Positions 38,328 to 47,292 of a DNA stretch of 64,000 nucleotides are shown one piece after another. Each line of letters opens with the position of its first letter. Position 1 is the first letter of the stretch. The notes under the pieces are model-generated. The model saw nothing but the letters and a program-made list of their open reading frames with translations. It ran no database searches and was not told the origin of the DNA. The stretch is from Pantoea sp. CCBC3-3-1 (lineage in GTDB: Bacteria > Pseudomonadota > Gammaproteobacteria > Enterobacterales > Enterobacteriaceae): positions 4,650,001 to 4,714,000 of the forward strand of contig NZ_CP034363.1 of the NCBI RefSeq assembly GCF_007981265.1, in the 5' to 3' direction. The translations under genes and the position numbers were made by a program.

Positions 38328-38438
38328 GCATGAGGAACATGAGCCTTCCATAAAGAGACAAAAAGCGGCGTTCATACGCGAGCGTTCCGTGCCGTCCATC
38401 GCTCAGGACGCTTTGTTTCAGGCTCATGTTCCTTATGC
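38328..38438. repeat. 111-base element bounded by 19-base inverted repeats
   Basis: GCATGAGGAACATGAGCCT (38328-38346) and its complement (38420-38438) match at 18 of 19 positions, with a perfect 14-base core. The interior can form smaller stems, for example GCGT/ACGC and GTCC/GGAC. It may be a structured RNA or a small inverted-repeat element; I see no known family. Confidence 0.6.
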
Positions 38439-38458
38439 TTTGAGTTTATCAGCCGTTT

Positions 38459-38480
38459 AAAGCCAGCCTGAGCTGGCTTT
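38459..38480. terminator. Hairpin downstream of the iroN-type gene
   Basis: AAAGCCAGC, four-base loop, GCTGGCTTT, just beyond the iroN-type stop codon. Flanking T or A runs are short, so its efficiency is uncertain. Confidence 0.5.
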
Positions 38481-38492
38481 CATCTTTAGTAA

Positions 38493-40670
38493 TCAAAACG
38501 ATAAGGTCATACCCGCATAATAAGCGCGGCCCGCTTCGTTATAGGTAGAAGCCCCTTCGTTTTCACGGTAGATGCGCTTGTCGAACAGGTTGCTGATGCC
38601 CGCTTTCACCTGTACGTTTTTCACCACAGCATAATTCGCACCGATGCCAACGATAGAGTAAGCACTCACCGCTTTGTTTGAAAGGCTACCCACCTCATTA
38701 CGGATTTCTGCATACTGACGCGGTTTCTGTCTGCCGTAGAATGTCCAGTTAAGATTTGTGGAGAGCTTTTCCGTGACCTGATAATCCAGCATCGTATTGA
38801 TGGTATATTCAGGAATAATGGATAGCGGATTGCCGGTGTCTTTATTTTCTGACGTAATCATATAGGTCGCATTAGTACGCCAGTCCAGCGTATCTTTAAC
38901 GATCGGGATGGTCAGATTACCTTCCAGCCCTTCCACCAGCGCTTTGCCGCCATTTTCCCAACGCAGGATATTGTAGCCATTAGAGGCGTAGCCAAGAATG
39001 TCGGTACCGGAAACGATTTTATTTTTATAATCGTTGCGGAAATAGGTGATACCGGCAGCATAACCTTTATGATTAAATTCCAGCCCGATCTCTTTGTTAA
39101 TGCTGATTTCCGGATCGAGGTCGCCGTTACCCATCAAATAACAGCTATTTTTTTCAATGGTATTTGGGCAACCGTTGCCACGTGTGGCCAGCAGATAGCC
39201 TTGACTCGACTGGTAAAGGTTCGGTGCTTTAAAGACGCGCGCGATACCGGCTTTCAGCTTGAAATAATCTCCCAACGCCTGAGAGGCATTGAGGCTTGGG
39301 CTGAAATTGCCGCCAAACTTGCTGTGATAATCAAAGCGTAAACCGGGGATCAGGTTGGTGCCGGCGACAGGCTCAATGTTATCTTCAACATAGATCGCGC
39401 TCAGCTCTGCGCTGTTTTTGGAACTGCGGTGGTCTGAAATACCGATGCCCGTAACATTGCTGGTACTGGTAGTCTGCATTGACGCCGGATCGTTCAACGC
39501 TTCGCGATTCCATTCCGCGCCCAGCGTCAGCGTCTGATCCAGCCATTTTTCTACCGGGATAGTCACTTCGCCGCTGGTGCGGTAATTTTTCAGGCGGCTG
39601 GTGTCATAAGCTTCGCTGTTAATCATTCCTTCCACACGACCCGTCGTTCCTTCATGCAGACGGGTATTGTTGGTTTTCTCATAGTAAAAACCGACTTTCG
39701 ACTGGCCCCAGTCCCAGATGCCGTTATGGGTAATGCCGTAGGTCTGGCGATACATGCGGTTGGTTTCATGGCCATAAAGTGAAGAGACCAGGCCGTTGGG
39801 GCTGATATTGCCGTTGCTGTGTTGCGTATCACCCGCGTAGATATTGCCCTGTCGGCTGTAGCCGAGATCCAAATCGACAATCTGCGTCGGCGTCATCTTC
39901 CATGAGAACTGCGCGTTGATGTCTTTATTGCGTACCCCTTCCCGGCCTGCTGCGTAACTGCCGTTTTGCGCCGTATTAATATCCAGGGCATCGGCATCGG
40001 TTTTATTGTAATTGCCGTACAGGCGCATGGTTAACGCCTCGCCTGCCAGCGGGCCGCTCAGGCTAAAATTGGTGCGTTTGGTCGCACCCTCCTGGTCATT
40101 TTCCGGCTGGTTAGTGAACAGAGAAAGCGAGCCGTGCCAGTCGTTCGTTGGGCGTTTGGTAATGATATTAATCACACCGCCCGCCGCGCCAGAGCCATAA
40201 CGCGCTGCCGCCGGGCCGCGCAGAATATCAATACGTTCGACCATCTCTGCTGGCACCCAGTTAGTATCACCGCGCGTATCGCGTTCGCCCCGCCAGCTGT
40301 AGCGCACAGAATTACGTGAAGTGGTTGGCACGCCATCAATTAAAATCAACGTGTTTTCTGGCCCCATCCCACGGATGTCGATTTGGCGATTATTACCCCG
40401 GCTCCCGGTGGCGCTGTTGCCGGTGAGATTGACGCCAGGCATTTTGCGGATGATATCGGAAAGGTCATTAACAGGCGGATTTTTAGCGATGTCTTCAGCG
40501 GTGATAACCGACACGCCAGGCTGCTGCTTTAGCTGTTCTTCGGCAGTACGAGTGACCAGCATTTGTGCTTCGTCATCCTGTTCTGTTTCAGCCGCCAAGG
40601 CCGGACTACTCAGAAAGCAGGCGATAACTATCGCCAGAGGTTTGAATTTGAAACCAGTTATGTCAACCAT
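38493..40670 (-). CDS. iroN: IroN-type catecholate siderophore receptor (TonB-dependent)
   Basis: 725 residues, the length of E. coli/Salmonella IroN. A signal peptide ends at about ALA. The plug has LKQQPGVSVITAEDI, NPPVNDLSDIIRKMPGVNLT, RGNNRQIDIRGMGPENTLIL and RNSVRYSWRGERDTRGDTNW. The barrel has THNGIWDWGQSKVGFYYEKT and ends in YYAGMTLSF. These agree better with IroN (salmochelin/enterobactin) than with FepA, which lacks some of the segments, but FepA is the next best call. No iroBCDE genes are nearby. A Fur box lies upstream. A TCG-like start alternative was not seen. Confidence 0.85.
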   Translation of the reverse strand: MVDITGFKFKPLAIVIACFLSSPALAAETEQDDEAQMLVTRTAEEQLKQQPGVSVITAEDIAKNPPVNDLSDIIRKMPGVNLTGNSATGSRGNNRQIDIRGMGPENTLILIDGVPTTSRNSVRYSWRGERDTRGDTNWVPAEMVERIDILRGPAAARYGSGAAGGVINIITKRPTNDWHGSLSLFTNQPENDQEGATKRTNFSLSGPLAGEALTMRLYGNYNKTDADALDINTAQNGSYAAGREGVRNKDINAQFSWKMTPTQIVDLDLGYSRQGNIYAGDTQHSNGNISPNGLVSSLYGHETNRMYRQTYGITHNGIWDWGQSKVGFYYEKTNNTRLHEGTTGRVEGMINSEAYDTSRLKNYRTSGEVTIPVEKWLDQTLTLGAEWNREALNDPASMQTTSTSNVTGIGISDHRSSKNSAELSAIYVEDNIEPVAGTNLIPGLRFDYHSKFGGNFSPSLNASQALGDYFKLKAGIARVFKAPNLYQSSQGYLLATRGNGCPNTIEKNSCYLMGNGDLDPEISINKEIGLEFNHKGYAAGITYFRNDYKNKIVSGTDILGYASNGYNILRWENGGKALVEGLEGNLTIPIVKDTLDWRTNATYMITSENKDTGNPLSIIPEYTINTMLDYQVTEKLSTNLNWTFYGRQKPRQYAEIRNEVGSLSNKAVSAYSIVGIGANYAVVKNVQVKAGISNLFDKRIYRENEGASTYNEAGRAYYAGMTLSF

Positions 40671-40715
40671 TAATCATTTCCCTGATTATGTATCATTGTG
40701 TTAGTGAATGCGCAT

Positions 40716-40734
40716 GATAACGATAATTATTCCT
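40716..40734. promoter_or_regulatory. Fur box upstream of the iroN-type gene
   Basis: GATAACGATAATTATTCCT shares the GATAA.GATAAT.ATT core of the Fur consensus and lies about 45 bases upstream of the start. Confidence 0.75.
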
Positions 40735-40928
40735 TTTTGCATATGGAAGGGCAAACTTCACATTTCATCCTTTTTTCGGGAAAAGATTGATCAAACCCCT
40801 CAGTCCTGATTCACCAACAAAACCGTAGCCTGGCCTTTTATGCGCCCATTTCCTGTTGGTTAAAATTAAAAAGGCCGCGCTTTGCAGCACGGCCTTTAAC
40901 CTGAGCGGTAATAGCTAAAGGATACCGA

Positions 40929-42788
40929 TTAGAAGGCGAAGCAGGAGCAGCCCAGCGCACCCCAAAATGCATTGTCGTCGGAAACGGGAACGGTCGAATG
41001 CCGCGCTACGTTATGCGAATGCTGATGCACACCACACGGCCCGCTGCACTGATGCACTTGTTGCGTCACCCCGACTCGCTCAGGCGGTGCACTGCGGTAA
41101 TGCCCCGGCACGTTAACCACCGGAGACCACTCCGGTAACACCGGTATTGGCGGCGGAGAAAGCGGACTGAACCCACCCGCTGCGTAAACAATTTCGCCAT
41201 CGACTACGGTTAATACCGATTCAATTCCTTTAATCTCTTCTTCCGTTACGCTGAAGTAATCTTTTGAAAGAATGACCAGATCCGCCAGCTGTCCGGCTTT
41301 GATTTGCCCTTTTTTACCCTGTTCGCTGGAGAACCACGCGCTGCCCTGCGTCCACAGCATCAGCGCCGTTTCACGATCCAGCCTGGCGTGCTCGTCATAC
41401 ATCGCCATGCCGCCGACCGTCCGTCCGGAGACCAGCCAGTAAAGCGCGGTCCACGGGTTATAGCTCGCTACGCGGGTTGCGTCGGTGCCCAGGCCTACCG
41501 GCAGCTCAGCGTTAAGCATTTTTCTCACCGGGGGCGTCTGCTTCACGGCATCAGCGCCATAACGATCGGCAAAGTATTCGCCCTGAAAAGCCATCCGGTG
41601 CTGCACGGCAATACCGCCGCCAAGCCGCTTCACCCGTTCAATATTGGCTTCGGTGATGGTCTCAGCGTGATCGAAGAACCAGTGCAAACCGTTGAAAGGA
41701 ATGTCGCGGTTGACCTTCTCGAAGACGTCGAGCATGCGGCCGATCGATTCGTTGTAAGTGGCATGCAGACGGAACGGCCAGCGATGCTCAACCAAATGGC
41801 GTACCACGCGTTCCAGTTCGTCTTCCATTCCCGGTGCCAGATCCGGACGCGGCTCCAGAAAATCTTCAAAGTCCGCCGCTGAAAACACCAGCATTTCACC
41901 CGCGCCGTTATGACGATAGAAATCGGTGCCCTGGCCAGGTTTAAGCATATCGGTCCATTTTTCAAAATCTTCCACTTCCTGGCCGGGGCGCTGGGTGAAG
42001 AGGTTATAAGCGATACGCACCGTGAGCTGCTTTTTAGCGTGCAGTTCGGCGATCACCTCATAATCGTCCGGGTAGTTCTGAAAACCGCCGCCCGCATCAA
42101 TAGCGCTGGTCAGACCGAGCCGGTTCAGCTCGCGCATAAACTGACGCGTTGAATTTACCTGCTGCTCAAGCGGAAGCTTTGGCCCTTTTGCTAACGTGGC
42201 ATACAGCAGCATGGCATTTGGTCGCGCAATCAGCATGCCGGTTGGATTGCCGTTGCTATCGCGCTGGATTTCGCCACCTGGCGGATTTGGCGTATCACGC
42301 GTATAACCCACCACTCTTAATGCTGCCCGGTTTAGCAATGCACGATCGTAGAGATGCAGAATGAATACGGGCGTATCCGGCGCGGCCTCATTGATTTCAT
42401 CCAGCGTCGGCATGCGTTTTTCTGCGAACTGAAATTCAGTCCAGCCGCCAACCACGCGTACCCATTGCGGATTAGGCGTACGCAGCGCCTGCTCTTTCAG
42501 CATTCTTAATGCATCGGCCAGCGAAGGCACGCCTTCCCAGCGCAGTTCAAGATTGTAATTCAGGCCACCCCGGATCAGATGCAGGTGAGAATCGTTGAGG
42601 CCGGGAATTCCTGTCGAGCCTTGTAGATCGACGACCTGAGTCGCCTCGCCGGCGTAGTGCATCACCTCGGCTTCGCTGCCAACAGCCAGGAATTTACCGT
42701 CTTTTATTGCCACCGCCGTTGCCAGCGGTTTATCACCATCAACCGTATGAAAATTGCCATTCGTCAGAATCAATGAGGCTGTATTCAT
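40929..42788 (-). CDS. YtcJ-like amidohydrolase with a Cys/His-rich C-terminal tail
   Basis: 619 residues. The amidohydrolase-3 fold is clear: the metal-binding GLNDSHLHLIRGG near residue 65-75, FRLHATYNESIGRML, WFFDHAETI, GLGTDATRVASYNPW and GQIKAGQLADLVILSKD. Related YtcJ enzymes hydrolyse N-acyl amides or similar bonds; the substrate is unknown. The last roughly 45 residues (QQVHQCSGPCGVHQHSH, ending GALGCSCFAF) are rich in Cys and His and lie outside the usual barrel; they could bind metal. The start overlaps the upstream gene by four bases (ATGA type), so the pair is translationally coupled. Confidence 0.87.
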   Translation of the reverse strand: MNTASLILTNGNFHTVDGDKPLATAVAIKDGKFLAVGSEAEVMHYAGEATQVVDLQGSTGIPGLNDSHLHLIRGGLNYNLELRWEGVPSLADALRMLKEQALRTPNPQWVRVVGGWTEFQFAEKRMPTLDEINEAAPDTPVFILHLYDRALLNRAALRVVGYTRDTPNPPGGEIQRDSNGNPTGMLIARPNAMLLYATLAKGPKLPLEQQVNSTRQFMRELNRLGLTSAIDAGGGFQNYPDDYEVIAELHAKKQLTVRIAYNLFTQRPGQEVEDFEKWTDMLKPGQGTDFYRHNGAGEMLVFSAADFEDFLEPRPDLAPGMEDELERVVRHLVEHRWPFRLHATYNESIGRMLDVFEKVNRDIPFNGLHWFFDHAETITEANIERVKRLGGGIAVQHRMAFQGEYFADRYGADAVKQTPPVRKMLNAELPVGLGTDATRVASYNPWTALYWLVSGRTVGGMAMYDEHARLDRETALMLWTQGSAWFSSEQGKKGQIKAGQLADLVILSKDYFSVTEEEIKGIESVLTVVDGEIVYAAGGFSPLSPPPIPVLPEWSPVVNVPGHYRSAPPERVGVTQQVHQCSGPCGVHQHSHNVARHSTVPVSDDNAFWGALGCSCFAF

Positions 42789-43360
42789 TTTTCTTCTCCG
42801 GGTGGGGTCTGAGGGCTAAGCCAGTTTTTTAGCAAACGCGTGATCGCAGGCATCCATAGCCAGACCACCAGCGCAACGACGCTGACATCATTTAAAAAAT
42901 GTCCTGGCAGCGTACCTTTCAGATTGGGAAACAGCTCGCTCCAGAACCAGGGAACCAGATTGGTGGAAGGAAAAATAACCGCCAGCGTAACCAGAAACTG
43001 TTTCCAGCGCGCCGGAGAACGTTGACCGGGCGCGGGGGGCGTAAACCAGAATGCCGCACCAGGCCGCATTTCGATATGTTCTTTCCCGCTAAGTAACGTG
43101 GCTAATTCTGCTACGCGTGCTTTACGCTGATCTGACTGTAACCAGTGATAAAGATTATCGACATTATTAAATCTGATTAGCACGGTATAAGTCAGCTCGC
43201 CATGTACCGGGCGCAGCACGTTCACGCCAAGATGTCCGCTAAACAGCGCCGCTTCCGGCATGATCACCGCCAGCCAGCGTTCGTAGTCAGCCTGCTTTCC
43301 CGCCTGCACGCTGTGGGTTATCACTAAAGTGATATGTTCGGGTTGATGAGGCCAGTCCAC
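42785..43360 (-). CDS. Antibiotic biosynthesis monooxygenase (ABM)-domain membrane protein
   Basis: 191 residues from GTG 43360, preferred because AAGGAG lies six bases upstream; the frame opens at 43393. Residues about 1-100 form an ABM-type alpha/beta-barrel domain (ITLVITHSVQAGKQADYERW, SGHLGVNVLRP, YTVLIRFNNVDNLYHWLQS). Two or three hydrophobic helices follow (LVTLAVIFPSTNLVPWFW, VVALVVWLWMPAITRLL), as in known ABM-domain membrane proteins. Activity on a quinone-like or small aromatic substrate is only a guess. The gene is in the middle of the isochorismatase/amidohydrolase operon. Confidence 0.78.
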   Translation of the reverse strand: MDWPHQPEHITLVITHSVQAGKQADYERWLAVIMPEAALFSGHLGVNVLRPVHGELTYTVLIRFNNVDNLYHWLQSDQRKARVAELATLLSGKEHIEMRPGAAFWFTPPAPGQRSPARWKQFLVTLAVIFPSTNLVPWFWSELFPNLKGTLPGHFLNDVSVVALVVWLWMPAITRLLKNWLSPQTPPGEEK

Positions 43361-43405
43361 ATTATTCTCCTTCCGGTTTCCCCCGGCCTTCACCGGGGGG
43401 AGCGA

Positions 43406-44047
43406 TCAAGCTTTGCGGGCTGGTGCTTTGTGCACCATGGTGTAGGCATAATCTACGCCCATGCCGTATGCACCGCTGTGTTCACGAACCAGATCCATTA
43501 CCGCATCGTAGGTTTCCTTACGGGCCCAGTCGCGCTGGTACTCCAGCAGCACCTGCTGCCAGGTTACCGGTACTGCACCTGCCTGCACGATGCGGTCGAT
43601 TGAACGCTCATGGGCATCTACGCTGGTGCCGCCTGACGTATCGGTCACCGCATAGACTTCGTAGCCCGCTTTCAGCGCCATCAGCGCCGGGAAAGTCAGA
43701 CACACTTCTGTCCACAACGCAGAGATAATTAGCTTTTTACGGCCGGTCGCCTCCACCGCTTTAACAAATGCCGCATCTTCCCAGGAGTTCATTGAAGTAC
43801 GCTCAATCGGCTGCACGTCAGGGTGTACCGCCAGCAGTTCCGGCCAGATATAGCCGCTAAAACTTTCCGTTTCCACCGAGGTATAAATCACCGGCACGTC
43901 AAAAATCTTGCCCGCTTTGGCTAATGCCACGGTGTTATTTTTAAGCTGCTGGCGATCGATGTTGGCAACGCCAAAGGACATCTGAGGCTGGTGGTCAATG
44001 AAAATCAGAGCAGAATTCTGTGGGTCGAGCAGGTCGAGTTTAGACAT
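43406..44047 (-). CDS. Isochorismatase-family cysteine hydrolase (YcaC-like)
   Basis: 213 residues. The fold is that of isochorismatase/nicotinamidase hydrolases: catalytic Asp in ALIFIDHQPQM, a lysine in the GRKKLIISALW segment, and the nucleophilic Cys in LWTEVCLTFPALMALKAGY. YAVTDTSGGTSVDAHERSID is the usual late motif. It resembles E. coli YcaC, whose substrate is unknown. First gene of the three-gene minus-strand operon, divergent from the LysR regulator at 44173, which probably controls it. Confidence 0.85.
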   Translation of the reverse strand: MSKLDLLDPQNSALIFIDHQPQMSFGVANIDRQQLKNNTVALAKAGKIFDVPVIYTSVETESFSGYIWPELLAVHPDVQPIERTSMNSWEDAAFVKAVEATGRKKLIISALWTEVCLTFPALMALKAGYEVYAVTDTSGGTSVDAHERSIDRIVQAGAVPVTWQQVLLEYQRDWARKETYDAVMDLVREHSGAYGMGVDYAYTMVHKAPARKA

Positions 44048-44172
44048 GATGATTTCCTCTTTACGTTAATTAATTGTTGCGTTGTGTGGTGAAACAATAC
44101 GAAATAAGAACCGTTCTTGATAACGGAAAGATTTTGGGTTGTTGTTCAACAATTTTTGGGTTGGGGAAAACA

Positions 44173-45081
44173 ATGCGATTAAACCTTGAAGCGCTGCTGA
44201 TCCTGGATGCGCTGGAGCGTCACGGCACCTTTGCTGCGGCTGCGGCCAGACTTTTTAAAACAGCTTCGGCACTCAGCTACACGGTGCAGAAGATGGAAAG
44301 CGACCTGAATATCAAGCTGCTCGACCGGTCAGGGCATCGGGCAACCTTTACCCCGACAGGCCGTCTGATGCTGGAAAAAGGCCGGGTATTATTACGGGCG
44401 GTGGGCGAACTGGAGCAGCAGGCGCAATATGTCGAAAGTGGCTGGGAGAGTAAGCTGACTATCAGCGTGGACGCGGCGGTGCCTTTTGCGCTGCTAACGC
44501 CGCTCATTGACCGCTTCTACCAGCAGCATCAGCATACGCAACTGCTGTTTCGTCAGGATGTGCTGGCAGGCTGCTGGGAAGCGTTAAGCTATGGTGATGC
44601 TGATATTGTATTTGGCGCTATACAGGAACCGGTAACACGCAGCGGGATCGGCTGGGTTCCCATCGGCTGGCTGGAATATGTCTTTGCTATCGCGCCGCAT
44701 CATCCGCTGGCTTCGCTTCCTCAACCCTTATTGCGCGAACAGGTTCGGCAGTATCGTGCAATAGTGGTTCACGACTCTTCCCACCGCGGCGTCGGCGCTG
44801 ATTTACGCGTGCTGGATGAGCAAAAAACGTTAAGCGTGCATGATTTTAATGCGAAATTGCAGGCGCATCTTGCCGGGCTGGGCTGCGGCTTTTTACCGCG
44901 TTATCTGGCGGCGCCCTGGCTGGAAACCGGTGAGCTGGTTGAACGCAGGCTGGATAGCGATGCCCGACGCGATCAGGCTTTTCTGGCATGGAATGAAAAC
45001 GCGACGGGCAATGCAGCGAAATGGTGGCGAGATAATCTGCAATCTTTTGAAGGGCTGAAATCCCTCTATAACGCGGCATAA
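44173..45081 (+). CDS. LysR family transcriptional regulator
   Basis: 302 residues from ATG 44173 (MRLNLEALLILDALERHGTF); the frame is open from 44074, but the family start is here with GGGG about 7 bases upstream. The N-terminal winged helix has FAAAAARLFKTASALSYTVQ and DLNIKLLDRSGHRATFTPTG. A periplasmic-binding-like effector domain follows (about 90-300). It is divergent from the isochorismatase-amidohydrolase operon with about 125 bases between, the classic LysR arrangement; the inducer is unknown. Confidence 0.88.
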   Translation: MRLNLEALLILDALERHGTFAAAAARLFKTASALSYTVQKMESDLNIKLLDRSGHRATFTPTGRLMLEKGRVLLRAVGELEQQAQYVESGWESKLTISVDAAVPFALLTPLIDRFYQQHQHTQLLFRQDVLAGCWEALSYGDADIVFGAIQEPVTRSGIGWVPIGWLEYVFAIAPHHPLASLPQPLLREQVRQYRAIVVHDSSHRGVGADLRVLDEQKTLSVHDFNAKLQAHLAGLGCGFLPRYLAAPWLETGELVERRLDSDARRDQAFLAWNENATGNAAKWWRDNLQSFEGLKSLYNAA

Positions 45082-45434
45082 AGTGTCTGGCGGCGCGCTT
45101 TTCTGACAGCGCCAGTGGTGCTGGCGAAAGGAGCACGGGCCTGCCGGCCCAACCTGCGCTTTTAGTTTGTTATTTCTCCGACGGCTTTCTTAAGGCAGGT
45201 ATTTTTATCGTACGGACAGAGAGTGATTCATCAGGCTTTACCCGGCTGGCGCTTCGCGCGCCGGTGAATGTTGAGCTGCTGGAAGTGACAATAAGAGAAG
45301 GAAAAGTTTGCGAATAGCGGAAAGAATTTGGCGAGTTGTTCAGAAATTTTTGTTTTGTCAGTGGGATAGCTTATAGAGAATCTTTCAACAACTTGTTAAG
45401 AATTCTGATTTATCATTCTGCAGAAAGGAGCGCT
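45082..45434. other. Intergenic region between the LysR gene and the alpha/beta hydrolase
   Basis: About 350 bases. Several GC-rich hairpins without T-runs are present (CGCCAG/CTGGCG at 45110-45126 and GGGCC/GGCCC soon after). The AT-rich half near 45340-45420 must carry the hydrolase promoter. No gene seen. Confidence 0.45.
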
Positions 45435-45491
45435 ATGTTTATTGTACCGAAAACAACCACGACCCAAGGAAATAAACATGAGCACATTTAA
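45435..45491 (+). CDS. Possible upstream short ORF overlapping the hydrolase start
   Basis: ATG 45435 with AAGGAG four bases upstream opens an 18-codon frame rich in Thr and Lys, ending at TAA 45489-45491. It overlaps the hydrolase start (45478) by 14 bases in another frame. The ribosome-binding site is better than that of the hydrolase, so translational coupling or leader control is possible. Expression is unproven. Confidence 0.35.
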   Translation: MFIVPKTTTTQGNKHEHI

Positions 45492-46299
45492 CACACAAGA
45501 TGGCACGCAAATTTATTTTAAAGATTGGGGTAAAGGAAAACCGGTATTGTTCAGTCACGGCTGGCCGTTAGACGCCGATATGTGGGACAGCCAGCTAAAT
45601 TTTCTCGCTGAGCGCGGCTACCGCGTGATTGCTTTTGACCGACGTGGCTTTGGCCGCTCGGATCAGCCCTGGGAAGGCTATAACTACGATACCTTCGCTT
45701 CAGATATCAACGATCTGATCCAGCATCTGGATTTGCATGACGTGACGCTGGTGGGCTTTTCAATGGGCGGCGGCGATGTGGCCCGTTACATCGGCCGTTA
45801 TGGCAGCGATCGTGTCCGCGCGCTGGCTTTATTAGGTGCGGTAACGCCTTTCTTCATTAAAACCGATGACCATCCGGAAGGCGTGGAGAAATCAGTCTTT
45901 GATGGGATCAAAGAGGGATTACTGAAAGATCGTGCCCAGTTTATTAGCGATTTCGCTACGCCATTCTATGGCCTGAATAAAGGAATGACCGTTTCCGATG
46001 GGGTGCTGGCCCAGACGCTGAATATTGCCCTGCTGGCTTCGCTGAAAGGGACGCTGGACTGCGTTACTGCTTTCTCAGAGACGGATTTCCGACCTGATAT
46101 CGCTAAAGTCACAGTGCCAACGCTGGTTATTCATGGAGATGCCGACCAGGTGGTGCCTTTCGAAGCCACAGGTAAGCTGGCAGCGGCTTCTATTAAAGGT
46201 TCACAGCTCAAAGTCTATGAAGGTGCACCGCATGGCTTTGCCGTAACGCATCAGCAACAGCTGAATGAAGACCTGCTGACTTTTCTTGAATCACTCTGA
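45478..46299 (+). CDS. Alpha/beta hydrolase, non-haem chloroperoxidase-like
   Basis: 273 residues from ATG 45478, with AAGGA upstream; the frame is open from 45442. It carries the family layout: LFSHGWPLDADMWDSQLNF, VIAFDRRGFGRSDQP, the nucleophile elbow GFSMGGGD (Ser about residue 98), the acid in HGDADQVVPF and the histidine in APHGFAVTH. Members are cofactor-free haloperoxidases/esterases; the physiological substrate is unclear. It converges on birA. A peroxidase or esterase role is inferred from the family. Confidence 0.88.
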   Translation: MSTFNTQDGTQIYFKDWGKGKPVLFSHGWPLDADMWDSQLNFLAERGYRVIAFDRRGFGRSDQPWEGYNYDTFASDINDLIQHLDLHDVTLVGFSMGGGDVARYIGRYGSDRVRALALLGAVTPFFIKTDDHPEGVEKSVFDGIKEGLLKDRAQFISDFATPFYGLNKGMTVSDGVLAQTLNIALLASLKGTLDCVTAFSETDFRPDIAKVTVPTLVIHGDADQVVPFEATGKLAAASIKGSQLKVYEGAPHGFAVTHQQQLNEDLLTFLESL

Positions 46300-46306
46300 G
46301 AGCGTT

Positions 46307-46328
46307 GAGGGGCCTGGCCCCTCTTATT
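46307..46328. terminator. Hairpin between the hydrolase and birA
   Basis: GAGGGGC, three-base loop, GCCCCTC (46307-46323), followed by TTATT. It is between convergent genes. Confidence 0.6.
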
Positions 46329-47292
46329 AAGCGTGCTGGGGACGCAGCGAAATTTCGCCGCCGACCCAGGATTTACGAACGCCATCCTGTTCCAGAATCA
46401 ATCCACCTTGCTGATCGATACCGCGTGCAATACCCAAAATTTCCCGTTCGCCAATCAGCAGTTTTACCGGCCGATTAATAAAATTATCCAGCTCGCTCCA
46501 GCGATCGATAAAAGGTGCCAGCCCTTCGCGTTCAAACAGCTGCAAAGATTCACGCATCTTGTTTACCAGGCTTGCGGCAAGCTTATTGCGATCGATAGTC
46601 ACTCCCGCTTCCTGCAAATTAATCCATCCCTGATTAACCACGGTAGTGTCGGGCGAATTCATTGCCAGATTGATCCCGGTTCCAATTACAATCTGTGCGG
46701 CATCGCCGGTTTTACCTGTTAATTCAACCAGGATACCGGCAAGTTTGCGATCTTTCAGATAAAGGTCATTTGGCCATTTAACCCTGACATCGCTTGCCCC
46801 AAGCGCCTGTAAAACTTCTGCTGTGACGATGCCAATTACCAGACTCAGCCCCATTGCAGCAAGCGGCCCCTGCTCCAGACGCCAGTACATGGAAAGATAA
46901 AGGTTAGATCCAAAAGGTGAAAACCACTGCCTGCCGCGACGCCCTCTTCCCGCCTGCTGATATTCCGCGACACAGGCATCGCCAGACTGGAGTTCGTTCA
47001 TTCTTTCCAGTAAATACTGGTTCGTCGAGTCGATCACTGGGATCACCGCGAGCCGGCCATGATCCAGATGAGAAGCAATGGTTTGTTCATTTAGCAGCTG
47101 GATGGGTAACGGCAGACTGTAACCTTTGCCGGTAACGGTAAAAACGTCAATACCCCAGTCCTTCAGAGTTTGAATATGCTTATTGATGGCGGCACGACTC
47201 ATTCCTAACTGCTCGCCAAGCTGCTCACCAGAATGAAATTCGCCATCAGCAAGGATGCCGATCAGGGTTAGCGGAACGGTATTGTCTTTCAT
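46327..47292 (-). CDS. birA: Biotin-protein ligase and biotin operon repressor BirA
   Basis: 321 residues, identical in length to E. coli BirA. The N-terminal winged helix contains [20 protein letters not shown]. The catalytic core has the biotinyl-AMP loop in [15 protein letters not shown], the KWPNDLYL motif and [13 protein letters not shown]. It attaches biotin to AccB and represses the bio operon. Its start overlaps the murB stop by four bases, so the two are coupled. Confidence 0.97.
   Translation of the reverse strand: MKDNTVPLTLIGILADGEFHSGEQLGEQLGMSRAAINKHIQTLKDWGIDVFTVTGKGYSLPLPIQLLNEQTIASHLDHGRLAVIPVIDSTNQYLLERMNELQSGDACVAEYQQAGRGRRGRQWFSPFGSNLYLSMYWRLEQGPLAAMGLSLVIGIVTAEVLQALGASDVRVKWPNDLYLKDRKLAGILVELTGKTGDAAQIVIGTGINLAMNSPDTTVVNQGWINLQEAGVTIDRNKLAASLVNKMRESLQLFEREGLAPFIDRWSELDNFINRPVKLLIGEREILGIARGIDQQGGLILEQDGVRKSWVGGEISLRPQHA

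Larger units (their letters stand above)
38113..38492. other. Intergenic region between the phospholipase A2-like gene and the iroN-type gene
   Basis: About 380 bases. It holds the 111-base inverted-repeat element (38328-38438) and the hairpin at 38459-38480. The AT-rich part 38120-38270 must hold the promoter of the minus-strand phospholipase A2-like gene. Confidence 0.5.
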
